Below, piece after piece: positions 18,508-30,868 of a stretch of DNA of 64,000 nt. Source of the DNA: Phreatobacter sp. (lineage in GTDB: Bacteria > Pseudomonadota > Alphaproteobacteria > Rhizobiales > Phreatobacteraceae). The notes beneath the pieces were generated by a model, which saw only the letters and a program-made list of their open reading frames with translations, did not search any database and was not told where the DNA came from. The position numbers and the translations under genes were made by a program. The stretch lies in the NCBI RefSeq assembly GCF_016793595.1, contig NZ_JAEULY010000001.1:1-64000 (forward strand), written 5' to 3'. Numbering within the stretch: position 1 is the first letter of the stretch; the number at the start of each line of letters is the position of its first letter.

Positions 18508-18885
18508 TCAGGGTTTTTCCGTACCGGCGGCCAGCGGCGGGACCCGCTCCTTCCAGGAGAACAGGCCGGTGCGCTCGTAGAGCCACCAGTATTGTTGTAC
18601 CATCTGGCGGGCACGCGTCATGCGCCAGGCGGCGAGGCCGATGGCGCCGACCACCAGCGTATCGACGACGTAGTAGCGCAGCGACAGAAGCGTGCCCTCG
18701 AACAGGGCGAAATGGAAGAAACGCACCGCGGCGCCGAGCAGCAGCAGGAAGACGACGGTCCTCCCGGCGTCGCGCCATGTCTCGGCGCAGGCCCTGCCGG
18801 TGAGAAAGGCGAGGCTGCCGCCGATCACCACGGTCACCAGCAGAAACAGCCAGATCGAGGGTTCTTCGTAGAGGATGCCCTGCAT
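18508..18885 (-). CDS. DUF6867 small membrane protein in the liv operon
   Basis: A 125-residue protein with three hydrophobic segments, at about residues 11-30, 42-60 and 67-85, and a C-terminal tail with WWLYERTGLFSWKERVPP. It matches the DUF6867 type that recurs between livF and livK in alphaproteobacterial branched-chain amino acid operons. Its role is not known; the constant position suggests an accessory part of this transporter. The gene lies 54 bases after livF on the same strand. Confidence 0.75.
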   Translation of the reverse strand: MQGILYEEPSIWLFLLVTVVIGGSLAFLTGRACAETWRDAGRTVVFLLLLGAAVRFFHFALFEGTLLSLRYYVVDTLVVGAIGLAAWRMTRARQMVQQYWWLYERTGLFSWKERVPPLAAGTEKP

Positions 18886-18939
18886 CTCAGCCGCCTCTCT
18901 CAGACCGGGTTGGCGTCGCTTCGGGGCTGCGGCGGGGGG

Positions 18940-19662
18940 TCAATGTCTGCCGCCTTCGAGATAGGCCGCCTTGACCTCCTCGCGGGCGAGAAGCTCCGTG
19001 CCCGTGCCGGTCATGGTGACGGCGCCGTTGACCAGCACATAGCCCCGATGGGCGAGCTTCAGCGCGTGATAGGCGTTCTGCTCGACCAGGAAGACGGTGA
19101 GGCCCTCCTGCCGGTTCAGCTCGCGGATGGCATTGAAGATGCCGGCGACGATCAGCGGGGCGAGGCCGAGCGATGGCTCGTCGAGGAGCAGCAGCTTCGG
19201 CCTCGACATCAGCGCGCGGGCGATGGCGAGCATCTGCTGCTCGCCGCCGGACAGCGTGCCGCCGCGCTGTTCCTGCCGCTCCTTGAGCCGCGGGAAGAGG
19301 GCGAAGACCTTGTCGAGATCGTCGGCGAAAAAAGCGGGGTCGGTGAGGGAAGCCCCCATCTGGAGGTTCTCGAAGACCGACATGCGCGGGAAGATGCGCC
19401 GGCCCTCGGGCGACTGGGCGATGCCCCGCCGCATGATCTTGTGGGTCGGCATGCGGGTGATGTCGGTGCCGTCATAGACGACGGTGCCGCGGCGGGCCTG
19501 TGGGCTGCCGCAGATGGTCATCATCAGCGTCGACTTGCCGGCGCCATTGGCCCCGATCAGCGTGACGATCTCGCCGGAGGCGACGTCGATGTCGATGCCC
19601 TTCAGCGCCTGGATGGAGCCGTAATAGGTCTCGACGCCCCGGACGGTCAGCAGCGCGGTCAC
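18940..19662 (-). CDS. livF: Branched-chain amino acid ABC transporter ATP-binding protein LivF
   Basis: A 240-residue ABC ATPase. Walker A is GANGAGKST (about residues 38-46), the signature is LSGGEQQ and Walker B is LLLLDEPSLGLAP. LTVRGVETYYGSIQALKGI at the start is the LivF pattern. The GTG start at 19662 overlaps the livG stop by four bases, which implies translational coupling. It pairs with LivG to power the LivHM permease. Confidence 0.96.
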   Translation of the reverse strand: MTALLTVRGVETYYGSIQALKGIDIDVASGEIVTLIGANGAGKSTLMMTICGSPQARRGTVVYDGTDITRMPTHKIMRRGIAQSPEGRRIFPRMSVFENLQMGASLTDPAFFADDLDKVFALFPRLKERQEQRGGTLSGGEQQMLAIARALMSRPKLLLLDEPSLGLAPLIVAGIFNAIRELNRQEGLTVFLVEQNAYHALKLAHRGYVLVNGAVTMTGTGTELLAREEVKAAYLEGGRH

Positions 19663-20495
19663 AGGCCCACCTCCGCCTCGACCTTCTGCACTTCGGTATC
19701 GTCGACGCCGAGATAGGCGGCGATGACCCTGGGATCCTCGCGGACGGCGGAAGGCGTGCCGTCGGAGATCTTGGTGCCGTAGTCGAGCACCACGACATGG
19801 TCGGAAATCTCCATGACAACGCTCATGTCGTGCTCGATCAGCAGCAGCGAGGTGCCGTGCTCCTTGCGGATGAAGCGGAGGAGATCGTTGAGCACCAGCG
19901 ATTCCCGCGGGTTGAGGCCGGCGGCGGGCTCGTCGAGACAGAGCAGTTCGGGTCCCGTGCACATCGCGCGGGCGATCTCCAGCGCGCGCTGGGGGCCATA
20001 GGGCAGGTCGCCGGCGGGGTCGTCGGCGCGGTCGGTGAGACCGCATTTGTCCAGCCAGTAGGCGGCGCGCTCGACGGCAGCCCTTTCCGCGCGGCCGTAG
20101 GACGGCAGGCCGAGAATGCCGCCGATGGACCAGCCGGACGCCTTCATCAGCGGGTTGTGCTGGGCGACCAGCAGGTTCTCCAGCACGGTCATGCCGGAGA
20201 ACAGGCGGATGTTCTGGAAGGTCCGGGCGACTTTCGCCTCGCGGGCGATGCGGAAGTCGGGAAGGCGTTCGAGCAGATGCTGGCCGCCGCCCGCGCCGTT
20301 CATGACGATGCGCCCCTGCGTCGGCTTGTAGAAGCCGGTGATGCAGTTGAAGACCGTGGTCTTGCCGGCGCCGTTCGGCCCGATGACCGCGGTGATCTCG
20401 CCGCGCCGGGCCTCGAATGACAGGTCGTTGACGGCGACGAGGCCGCCGAAGCGCATGGTCAGATGCTCGACCGAGAGGATCGTGTCGGCGCTCAT
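19659..20495 (-). CDS. livG: Branched-chain amino acid ABC transporter ATP-binding protein LivG
   Basis: A 278-residue ABC ATPase. Walker A is GPNGAGKTT (residues 40-48), the signature is the LivG-type variant LPYGPQRALEIARA, and Walker B is LLCLDEPAAGLNP. It is slightly longer than usual because of an insertion after VARTFQNIRLFSGMTVLEN (MKASGWSIGGILGLPSYGR), which is seen in other LivG proteins. It overlaps livM by four bases at its start and livF by four at its end. Confidence 0.96.
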   Translation of the reverse strand: MSADTILSVEHLTMRFGGLVAVNDLSFEARRGEITAVIGPNGAGKTTVFNCITGFYKPTQGRIVMNGAGGGQHLLERLPDFRIAREAKVARTFQNIRLFSGMTVLENLLVAQHNPLMKASGWSIGGILGLPSYGRAERAAVERAAYWLDKCGLTDRADDPAGDLPYGPQRALEIARAMCTGPELLCLDEPAAGLNPRESLVLNDLLRFIRKEHGTSLLLIEHDMSVVMEISDHVVVLDYGTKISDGTPSAVREDPRVIAAYLGVDDTEVQKVEAEVGL

Positions 20496-21901
20496 CCGTG
20501 GCCCTCCTTGACGAGGTCGCCGGATACGGCGCGTCGCGACTTGAGGAAGGCGGTGGGCATGCGCGTCGAGACGAAGCCGCGCGGCTTCCACACCATGATC
20601 ACCACCATGGCGAGGCCGAAAATGAGCATGCGGTACTGAACGGGATCGAAATCCCTGCCGAAGATCGCCTTCATCCAGTCGAGCTCGCGCAGGAGCTCGG
20701 TGCCGCCGATCATCACCACGGCGGCGATGGCCGTGCCGACCAGCGAGCCCATGCCGCCGAGCACGACGATGGCGAGGATGACAGCCGATTCCATGAAGGT
20801 GAAGCTCTCCGGCGAGATGAAGCCCTGCCGCGCCGCGAAGAACGAGCCGGCGAAGCCGCCGAACATGGCGCCGATGGCGAAGGCCGTGAGCTTGGTGTTG
20901 ACCGTGTTGATGCCGAGCGAGCGGCAGGCGATCTCGTCCTCGCGCAGCGCTTCCCAGGCGCGGCCGACGGGCAGCTTGCGCAGCCGGTTGGTGACCCAGG
21001 CGGTGATGAGGGCGAGCACGACGATCAGGTAGAACAGGAAGATCGTGCGGTAGACCGGCGTGAAGGGCAGGCCCCATTGCGCGGCGAAGCCGGTCGGAGC
21101 GGCGGTGAACGGCGTGCCGAAGAATGACGGCCGGGGGATCGAGGAAATGCCCTCGTAGCCGTTGGAGAATTCCTTCCAGTTGATCAGCACGAGGCGGATG
21201 ATCTCGCCGAAGGCCAGGGTGACGATGGCGAGATAGTCGCCTCGCAATCGCAGGACCGGAAAGCCGAGCAGCACGCCCCAGAAGGCGGCGAGGATGCCGG
21301 CGAGCGGCAGGCAGATCCAGAAGGCCCAGACGCCGAGGCTGGGGAAGGTCGCCGGGATCACCTGCGTCGCGAGGAGCGCATAGGCATAGGCGCCGACGGC
21401 ATAGAAGGCGACGTAGCCGAGGTCGAGGAGCCCGGCGAGCCCGACGACGATGTTCAGCCCCCAGGCGAGCATGACGTAGATCAGGATCTGGATGCCGAAA
21501 TTGTCGATCCATTTCAGCGCGCCGGAGCCGCCGACGAGTGAGTAGATCATCAGGGGGTAGACGAGCACGGCGACGAGTGCGGCCGGTGGCAGGGCGGTGG
21601 TCAGCACCGGCGGCAGGCTCAGCTTGAACTTCGGCGCGGCGGCGCCGTCGCGGGAGCGGGTGCCGAGCCACAGCGAGATGAGCAGGCGACCGGCGGCGAC
21701 GGCCAGCACGATGGCGAACAGCAGGCCGTACCGGCTTTCGATGATCAGCCGGTTCTGCATGTCCTGCGCGGTCTTGAAGCCGATCAGCGGCCCGAACACC
21801 CCAAGCGCGATGAGGCCGGCGAACAGCGCGTCCTTGAGGGCGGCGGGAAAGGCCTCGGCGAGCGAGGGGCGGGCGGCTTCGGCGGCGGGAGCGGCGGTCA
21901 C
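20492..21901 (-). CDS. livM: Branched-chain amino acid ABC transporter permease LivM
   Basis: A 469-residue inner-membrane permease. The LivM core (from about residue 135, IQILIYVMLAWGLNIVVGLAGLLDLGYVAFYAVGAYAYA-type sequence) is preceded by about 130 residues with two to three further membrane segments, as in DUF3382-bearing LivM proteins. The EAA-like loop is in LRKLPVGRAWEALREDEIACRSLG. The start is a GTG at 21901, seven bases after the livH stop. It works with LivH as the membrane channel. Confidence 0.95.
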   Translation of the reverse strand: MTAAPAAEAARPSLAEAFPAALKDALFAGLIALGVFGPLIGFKTAQDMQNRLIIESRYGLLFAIVLAVAAGRLLISLWLGTRSRDGAAAPKFKLSLPPVLTTALPPAALVAVLVYPLMIYSLVGGSGALKWIDNFGIQILIYVMLAWGLNIVVGLAGLLDLGYVAFYAVGAYAYALLATQVIPATFPSLGVWAFWICLPLAGILAAFWGVLLGFPVLRLRGDYLAIVTLAFGEIIRLVLINWKEFSNGYEGISSIPRPSFFGTPFTAAPTGFAAQWGLPFTPVYRTIFLFYLIVVLALITAWVTNRLRKLPVGRAWEALREDEIACRSLGINTVNTKLTAFAIGAMFGGFAGSFFAARQGFISPESFTFMESAVILAIVVLGGMGSLVGTAIAAVVMIGGTELLRELDWMKAIFGRDFDPVQYRMLIFGLAMVVIMVWKPRGFVSTRMPTAFLKSRRAVSGDLVKEGHG

Positions 21902-21907
21902 GTGGCG

Positions 21908-22825
<918 letters not shown>

Positions 22826-23090
22826 GCCGCCGCCTTCCCGTTGCAATTCCCCTCGGCGCGCGGGGGGGCGCGCCGCGACGTACGTCCGCAGGTGTCCGTG
22901 TCTTGGGCACGATCCGGCCGGCGGCGCCGTCACCGAATGCGTAGCAGCGGCCATGCGGCCCCACAATGGCAGCATGGCGAAATTCACATGCCGGGTGCGA
23001 GGAGAAGCCTTAACCGGGCTCGGATAGGCTCGAAGCTTGGAAAAGGCTGCCGGCAGCGCCTATATGCGGCCTTCCAGCCGAGGGATCGCG

Positions 23091-23618
23091 ATGGATGGTG
23101 GCATGAACGGCCCGATCGTTCCGGGGATGACGAGCGCGACGCCTCAGGCCTATCGCGACGGAATGGCGCATGTGGCGGGGCACGTCCATATCGTCACCAC
23201 GGCCGGGGAGGCCGGCACCAGCGGGTTCACCGCCATCGCGGTGGCCTCGGTATCCGACGATCCCCCGACCATGCTGGTCTGCCTCAACCGCAAGTCGCTC
23301 AACGGCGGTCTGATCGAGGCCAATGGCGTCTTTGCCGTCAACGCCCTGCCGGCCGGGGCCGAGGTGCTGGCCGAGACCTTCGCCGGACGGCGCGGCCTTT
23401 CAGGCGCCGATCGCTTCGCCTTCGGCTCGTGGTCGACGCTGTCGACGGGGTCTCCGGTTCTCGACGAGGCGCTGGTGTCCTTCGACTGCCGGCTCGCCGA
23501 AATCCGGCCGGTGGCGACCCATATCATCGTCATCGGACAGGTCGTCGCCGTGCGTGTCGGTCCCGCCGGCGCGGCGCTCGCCTATTTCGACCGGGCCTAT
23601 CGGCCGATCCCGCGCTGA
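23091..23618 (+). CDS. Flavin reductase family protein (HpaC/RutF-like)
   Basis: A 175-residue flavin reductase-domain protein. The family reduces FMN or FAD with NAD(P)H and supplies it to two-component monooxygenases. HVHIVTTAGEAGTSGFTAIAVASVSDDPPTMLVCLNR-type sequence covers the flavin-binding split barrel, and FAVNALPAGAEVLAETFAGR the next block. The ATG at 23091 has GAGGGA before it; upstream in-frame starts exist. No partner oxygenase lies next to it. It is divergent from the liv operon. The cognate oxygenase cannot be identified from this window. Confidence 0.88.
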   Translation: MDGGMNGPIVPGMTSATPQAYRDGMAHVAGHVHIVTTAGEAGTSGFTAIAVASVSDDPPTMLVCLNRKSLNGGLIEANGVFAVNALPAGAEVLAETFAGRRGLSGADRFAFGSWSTLSTGSPVLDEALVSFDCRLAEIRPVATHIIVIGQVVAVRVGPAGAALAYFDRAYRPIPR

Positions 23619-23716
23619 GCGCCGGGATTTTAAGGTAAACAATCGGTTTCGCTTGTGTCCCGCGGACGTAGCGGGAACATGCACTCTCACGCCAGGATTG
23701 CGGCGGGGAGGGATGC

Positions 23717-24259
23717 ATGAACGGGCTGTTCGCGCGGCCGGCCAGCGGCGCATCGATAGCGATCGCGACCTTCTGGGCGCTGGTCTTTCTGACCGATGGC
23801 CTGATGCGCCTGCTGCCGGCCGACGACAGCTGGCTGATCCGGGCGCTCGGCACGGACATCGTGCCGCAGACGGCGCGCATTTTCTCGGGGCTGGGCTGGC
23901 CGCTGGGCAAGGTGCGGATGATCGTGCCCTTCGCCGGGGCATGGGAAATCGCCATCGCGATGTTCCTGATCGGCGCGCTCTACGAACAGATGACCCATGA
24001 CAGCGACGACCTCGTGCCGGGATCGGCCATGCTGATCCTCGGCCTGTCGATGGCGGTGACGACGGTCGCCATCGTGCTCGTCGCGGCGGTGCTGGCGCGC
24101 GAGACGGCACCGGTTCTCGCGGCTCTCTGGTGGCCGACGGCGCTGCTGCTCGCCTCGCTGGTCGCGGCAATCGCCGAGCGCCTCCACGCGGAGGAGCATC
24201 CGGACTGGCAGGCGGTGCCTGAGGTCGCGGCGCCGCTCGAGCCTTTCCACCGGCGTTGA
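23717..24259 (+). CDS. Membrane protein of unknown function
   Basis: A 180-residue protein with four to five hydrophobic segments: about residues 13-32, 76-92, 104-125 and 132-152. The loop after the first (LPADDSWLIRALGTDIVPQ) and one after the second (YEQMTHDSDDLVPG) are polar. I do not recognise a family. The gene stop meets the pcaC stop tail to tail. A GGGAGGG lies just before the ATG. It could be a small integral-membrane protein linked to the flavin reductase upstream, but nothing shows it. Confidence 0.6.
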   Translation: MNGLFARPASGASIAIATFWALVFLTDGLMRLLPADDSWLIRALGTDIVPQTARIFSGLGWPLGKVRMIVPFAGAWEIAIAMFLIGALYEQMTHDSDDLVPGSAMLILGLSMAVTTVAIVLVAAVLARETAPVLAALWWPTALLLASLVAAIAERLHAEEHPDWQAVPEVAAPLEPFHRR

Positions 24260-24646
24260 TCAGGTCTTGATGCCGAGCTCGGCGAAGACCTCCTTCGCCT
24301 CCTTCACCGCGGTATTGGCGGCGGGAACGCCCGCATAGACGGCGATCTGCAGACAGACCTCCTTGATGTCGTCGGTGGTGACGCCGTTGGAGAAGGAGGC
24401 GCGGCAGTGCAGCCGGAATTCCTCCCAGCGGCCGAGCGAGGCGGTCATGGCGAGGACGAGGAAGCTACGCGTCTTGCGGTCGAGGCCGGGCCGGGTCCAG
24501 ATCTCGCCCCAGGCATAGCGGGTGATGAGGTCCTGGAATTCGGTGGTGAAGCTGTCGCGGGCCGCGAGCGACCTGTCGACATGGGCGTCGCCCAGCACCG
24601 CGCGGCGGACCGCGAGGCCCTTCTCGAAGCGTTCCTTCTCGTCCAT
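24260..24646 (-). CDS. pcaC: 4-carboxymuconolactone decarboxylase
   Basis: A 128-residue protein of the carboxymuconolactone decarboxylase family, full length for PcaC. It removes CO2 from 4-carboxymuconolactone in the protocatechuate branch of the beta-ketoadipate pathway. MDEKERFEKGLAVRRAVLG, RYAWGEIWTRPGLDRKTRS and EEFRLHCRASFSNGVTTDDIKE match PcaC closely, and it lacks the CxxC of the AhpD peroxidase relatives. pcaD lies 0.6 kb downstream on the same strand, but a toxin-antitoxin pair on the other strand separates them. The other pca genes are not in the window. Confidence 0.9.
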   Translation of the reverse strand: MDEKERFEKGLAVRRAVLGDAHVDRSLAARDSFTTEFQDLITRYAWGEIWTRPGLDRKTRSFLVLAMTASLGRWEEFRLHCRASFSNGVTTDDIKEVCLQIAVYAGVPAANTAVKEAKEVFAELGIKT

Positions 24647-24739
24647 CGGGCATTTCCTCTTCGATTGTCCCGCGGGTGAATGGCGGCAAAGCGGTCCCCG
24701 CAGCTTTCATTACCACTCAATTCCTGCGATACTCTGCCC

Positions 24740-24928
24740 ATGCCCACGAAGGAAAAGCCGATCTCCATTGCCGAGGCGATTTCTCCGACTCCGCTGGAGC
24801 CAGCGGGCGATGTGCAGGCCTGGCATATGAAAAAGGTGAAGGAGCGTCACGAGGCTGCCGATGCCGGCCGTTTCGCTTCCGCTGGCGCCGTCAAGGCGGT
24901 GATCCGCAAGTTCATCCCTAATGGATGA
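24740..24928 (+). CDS. Putative antitoxin of a ParE-type toxin
   Basis: A 62-residue protein that overlaps the ParE-type toxin gene by eight bases, in the order and coupling typical of type II antitoxins. It has no clear CopG or Phd motif. The C-terminal half (QAWHMKKVKERHEAADAGRF, then a VKAVIRKF stretch) resembles the stability-determinant class of ParE partners, with a W...V...ADxGRF pattern. I chose the ATG at 24740; upstream codons are open but lack sense as an antitoxin. No Shine-Dalgarno is visible. The family assignment is tentative. Confidence 0.6.
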   Translation: MPTKEKPISIAEAISPTPLEPAGDVQAWHMKKVKERHEAADAGRFASAGAVKAVIRKFIPNG

Positions 24929-25220
24929 AATCGTCTGGCTGGACGATGCGCTGCATGATCTCGACGACATCGGTTCGTATATCGCGCTCGACAATGCGCG
25001 TGCGGCCGAACACGTCGTTCGTCGCATCGTCGAGGCCGTGGCGATGCTGGCCTGGCATCCCAAGCTCGGCCGCACCCTCGAAGACGGCGATACGCGCCGC
25101 CTGACCGTGACGGGAACACCCTACATTGCGTTCTATCGATTGCGCTCGAGAATCGAGATTCTCGCCGTGATGCACGGTGCGCCAGTGGCCGGACAGATTC
25201 GGAACGTGAACCTGCCCTGA
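24921..25220 (+). CDS. parE: ParE-type toxin (RelE/ParE superfamily)
   Basis: A 99-residue RelE/ParE-fold protein. ParE toxins target DNA gyrase, RelE toxins cut mRNA on the ribosome; the pattern here is nearer to ParE. IVWLDDALHDLDDIGSYIA forms helix one, WHPKLGRTLEDGDTRRLTV is the central loop, and YIAFYRLRSRIEILAVMHGA is the C-terminal strand pair that the antitoxin binds in this family. The ATG lies inside the antitoxin gene (ATGGATGA overlap). It sits between pcaC and pcaD on the opposite strand, which suggests insertion of the module into a pca locus. Confidence 0.85.
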   Translation: MDEIVWLDDALHDLDDIGSYIALDNARAAEHVVRRIVEAVAMLAWHPKLGRTLEDGDTRRLTVTGTPYIAFYRLRSRIEILAVMHGAPVAGQIRNVNLP

Positions 25221-25229
25221 GGCAAGCAA

Positions 25230-26009
25230 CTACCGCCGCAGGAAGTCCATCACCGCTGTCGTGAACGCCTTCTCCTGCTCGATGTTCGAGAGGTGCGCGG
25301 CGTCCAGCTCCACATAGGCTGCGCCGGGGATGGCGGCGGCGATCTCGCGCCCCTTGGCGGCCGGGGTCGAGCCGTCATGCGTGCCGGCAATGACCAGAAC
25401 GGGATTGGTGATGGAGCGGACCGGCCAGCGCTGATCCATGTCGCGGATGGCAGAGGAGCAGGCCGCATAGCCTTCCGGCGGCGTGGCGTTCAGCATGTCG
25501 ACGATGCGGGCGACGGACGCCTTGTCGGCTTCCTGGAAGCGCTTGGTGAACCAGCGGTCGACGATGTTGGAGACGAGCGGGCCGAGGCCTTTGGTCTTTA
25601 CGATCGCGATGCGCTGGTTCCAGAGGTCGGGCGGGCCCATGGCCGCCGAGGTGTTGCAGAGAACGACGCGGTCGAAGCGATCGCGGTGGTGGGTCGCGGC
25701 CCACATGCCGCTCATGCCGCCCATGGAGAGGCCGCACCAGTCGGCCCGGGCGATATTCAGGTGGTCGAGCAGTTCGACCGCATCGCGGGTGAGGCGGGCG
25801 AAGCTGGTGGGCCCGACGCGCGTCTCGCTGTCACCGTGGCCACGCTTGTCATAGCGCAGGACGCGGAAGGCGCCTGAGAAGGCCGCCATCTGCGGGTCCC
25901 ACATTTCGAGACGGGTGCCGAGTGAATTCGACAGCAGCAGGACGGGCCTGTCGCCGCCGGTATCCTCGTAGCGCAGCGACAGTCCGTCGGACGTGGTGAA
26001 GCGCGGCAT
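25230..26009 (-). CDS. pcaD: 3-oxoadipate enol-lactonase
   Basis: A 259-residue alpha/beta hydrolase of the PcaD type. It hydrolyses 3-oxoadipate enol-lactone to 3-oxoadipate after PcaC in the protocatechuate pathway. The triad is S95 (CGLSMGGMSG), D212 (GTHDGSTP) and H239 (DAAHLSNIEQ); the last motif is characteristic of PcaD. I chose the ATG at 26009 with GGGAGAG upstream. pcaC on the same strand supports the role. The gene starts opposite to the coxS-like gene across a 249-base intergenic region. Confidence 0.9.
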   Translation of the reverse strand: MPRFTTSDGLSLRYEDTGGDRPVLLLSNSLGTRLEMWDPQMAAFSGAFRVLRYDKRGHGDSETRVGPTSFARLTRDAVELLDHLNIARADWCGLSMGGMSGMWAATHHRDRFDRVVLCNTSAAMGPPDLWNQRIAIVKTKGLGPLVSNIVDRWFTKRFQEADKASVARIVDMLNATPPEGYAACSSAIRDMDQRWPVRSITNPVLVIAGTHDGSTPAAKGREIAAAIPGAAYVELDAAHLSNIEQEKAFTTAVMDFLRR

Positions 26010-26258
26010 GGTTCTCTCCCGGGAATCCTCGCGGCGAAACACTAGGTCACGCCGCCGCCAAAGCAACGGGCGGCGGCTTGTGGAGCGCGCATCCGGCTCT
26101 CGTCGGATGTCCGGGTTTCGTCTTGACGCTTTCTTGAGAACGGGTCCAAAGTGCAAAAATCTGCAAATGACCCGCTATTCCGGGATCAACGCGGACGGCC
26201 ACAATAAAAACCAGGCCGAAAGCCCCGGTTATCGAACGATTTTCGAGGAGGAACGCCC
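26010..26258. promoter_or_regulatory. Divergent promoter region between pcaD and the Mo-hydroxylase operon
   Basis: The 249 bases contain an AT-richer stretch (about 26120-26240) in otherwise GC-rich DNA. TTGACG at 26123-26128 could be a -35 for the plus strand, with TCCAAA about 16 bases on as a poor -10. GAGGAGGAA before the small-subunit ATG is a strong ribosome binding site. No convincing operator palindrome was found. Confidence 0.3.
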
Positions 26259-26753
<495 letters not shown>

Positions 26754-26818
26754 GCGGCGCGACAAGCCGCATCCGTCACCCGCCTGTCCGTTCCAGAGGT
26801 CCTTAGGGAGGATCCGTC

Positions 26819-29188
<2,370 letters not shown>

Positions 29189-29206
29189 GGTTCGGGAGAG
29201 GCTCAG

Positions 29207-30001
29207 ATGTATCCCTTCAAGTACCACAAGGCCGCCACTGTCCGCGGCGCCGTCGCGATCCTGAAGAAGGCCGAGGAGCCGAAGCTCCTGGCCGGCGGGC
29301 AGACGCTGATTCCGACCATGAAGCAGCGGCTCGCCAGCCCCAAGGCGCTGGTCGATCTCGCCGGCGCAGGGCTCTCCGGCATCGAACAGAAGGGCCGGAC
29401 CATCGTCATCGGCGCGATGACGACGCATGCCGAGGTCGCCAATTCGCCCGTCGTGCAGGCGGCGATCCCGGCGCTCGCCAAGCTCGCCGGCCATATCGGC
29501 GACCCGCAGGTGCGCCATCGTGGCACGATCGGCGGGTCGATCGCCAATAACGACCCGGCGGCGGACTATCCCGCCGCGCTGATGGCGCTGGGCGCGACCG
29601 TGCACACCAACAAGCGGAAGCTGGCAGCCGAGGAGTTCTTCGCCGGCCTGTTCTCGACGGCGCTGGACGAGGACGAGATCGTCACCAAGGTCGCTTTCCC
29701 GGTGCCCGGCAAGGCGGGCTACGTGAAGTTCCCCAATCCGGCTTCACGCTATGCCATCGTCGGTGTCTTCGTCGCCAAGAAGGGCCGCGCGGTGCGCGTC
29801 GCGGTGACGGGCGCGGGTTCGGACGGCGTGTTCCGCCACGAGGCGATGGAGGAGGCGCTGGGCAAGCGCTTCAATCCGAAATCGCTCGACGGCATCGCGA
29901 CGCCGGCCGGCAACCTCAACGGCGACATCCACGCCTCGGCGGACTATCGCGCGCATCTGATCGGCGTGATCGCCAAGCGGGCGGTGGCGGCCGCGGCCTG
30001 A
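29207..30001 (+). CDS. Molybdenum hydroxylase FAD subunit (CoxM-like)
   Basis: A 264-residue FAD-binding subunit of the same enzyme. The flavin-binding motifs LLAGGQTLIPTMKQR (residues about 30-44) and TIGGSIANNDPAAD (about 108-121) are those of CoxM/CutM. It accepts electrons from the Fe-S subunit and passes them to an external acceptor. It is co-transcribed with the two preceding genes. Its stop is followed by the palindromic repeat, where the core operon may end. Confidence 0.95.
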   Translation: MYPFKYHKAATVRGAVAILKKAEEPKLLAGGQTLIPTMKQRLASPKALVDLAGAGLSGIEQKGRTIVIGAMTTHAEVANSPVVQAAIPALAKLAGHIGDPQVRHRGTIGGSIANNDPAADYPAALMALGATVHTNKRKLAAEEFFAGLFSTALDEDEIVTKVAFPVPGKAGYVKFPNPASRYAIVGVFVAKKGRAVRVAVTGAGSDGVFRHEAMEEALGKRFNPKSLDGIATPAGNLNGDIHASADYRAHLIGVIAKRAVAAAA

Positions 30002-30049
30002 GGAGACCGACCAGACCCATGCCGACCTGCGCGGGGTCATTGAGCGCAA

Positions 30050-30198
30050 CGTCGTCATGGCCGGCCATCGGCGGCCTGCGGCCGCCGTTGCTTGCTTGGG
30101 AACGCCGAGGCAGGGCCTCGGCTATGCCGGCCATCCACGTCTTAAGCACGCCGGCGATAGAAAGTCGTGGATGCCCGGACCAAGCCCGGGCATGACGG
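30050..30198. repeat. Palindromic intergenic repeat element
   Basis: Outer arms GTCATGGCCGG (about 30054-30064) and CCGGGCATGAC (about 30186-30196) are inverted copies with one mismatch. Inner arms ATCCACGTCTT (30132-30142) and AAGTCGTGGAT (30162-30172) form another pair. This is the look of the abundant GTCATGGC-type palindromic repeats found between genes in Hyphomicrobiales. I see no other full copy in the window and no transposase. Confidence 0.55.
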
Positions 30199-30229
30199 TG
30201 AGCGCTGCTTCACCACGAAACCGATCCCG

Positions 30230-30868
30230 ATGCTCGACACGTCCGTCCTTCTCACTCTGACCCTGATGTGGCTGGTCATCGTGCCGACGCCGGGGGCGAA
30301 CTCCCTGCTGATCACCCATCTGGCGGTGACGCGCCCCGCCGAGGACGTCGCCTTCGCGCTGGCCGGCAATCTCGCGGGCGTCGCCATGCTGGCGCTGCTC
30401 GCGCTGTTCGGCTGGGCGGCGCTGCTGCAACTGTTCCCCTGGCTCAGGCTGGCGGTGACGATCTTCGGCGCGCTCTATCTCGTCTGGTTCGGCGCGCGAC
30501 TGGTGAGGCGTAGCCTGACGCCTGCCGCGACCGCCGCCGCCGAGGCCGATGGCGCTGGGGAGGGCGGCGCGCGGCGCATGGTGCTGCTCGGCCTCGTCAC
30601 GGCCCTGTCCAACGCGCAGGCGATCATCTTCATCACCTCGATCTTCGCGGTGTCGGGCGTGCTGAATGCCGGCGTCGCGACTGGCCTTGCGGCCATTCTC
30701 GTCATGATCACCTGCAACGGCCTCTATCTGTCGACGCTCGCCTGGCTGTTCCAGCGGCAGGCGGTCAGGCGCTTCTACCAGCGGTTCCGGCGGGCGCTGG
30801 AGGGAACGGTCGGCGCGCTGTTCGTGGTCTTCGGTGGCCGGCTGCTGCTGCGTGAGCTGATGCGCTGA
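30230..30868 (+). CDS. LysE family translocator
   Basis: A 212-residue LysE-family exporter. The N-terminal VPTPGANSLLITHLAV resembles the conserved LysE/RhtB PGP loop, and five to six hydrophobic helices span the protein, with a polar Ala-rich loop in the middle (residues about 98-112). LysE proteins export amino acids or related compounds. I chose the ATG at 30230. Upstream lies the palindromic repeat, so it is probably transcribed separately from the FAD subunit gene. No link to the Mo enzyme is evident. Confidence 0.8.
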   Translation: MLDTSVLLTLTLMWLVIVPTPGANSLLITHLAVTRPAEDVAFALAGNLAGVAMLALLALFGWAALLQLFPWLRLAVTIFGALYLVWFGARLVRRSLTPAATAAAEADGAGEGGARRMVLLGLVTALSNAQAIIFITSIFAVSGVLNAGVATGLAAILVMITCNGLYLSTLAWLFQRQAVRRFYQRFRRALEGTVGALFVVFGGRLLLRELMR

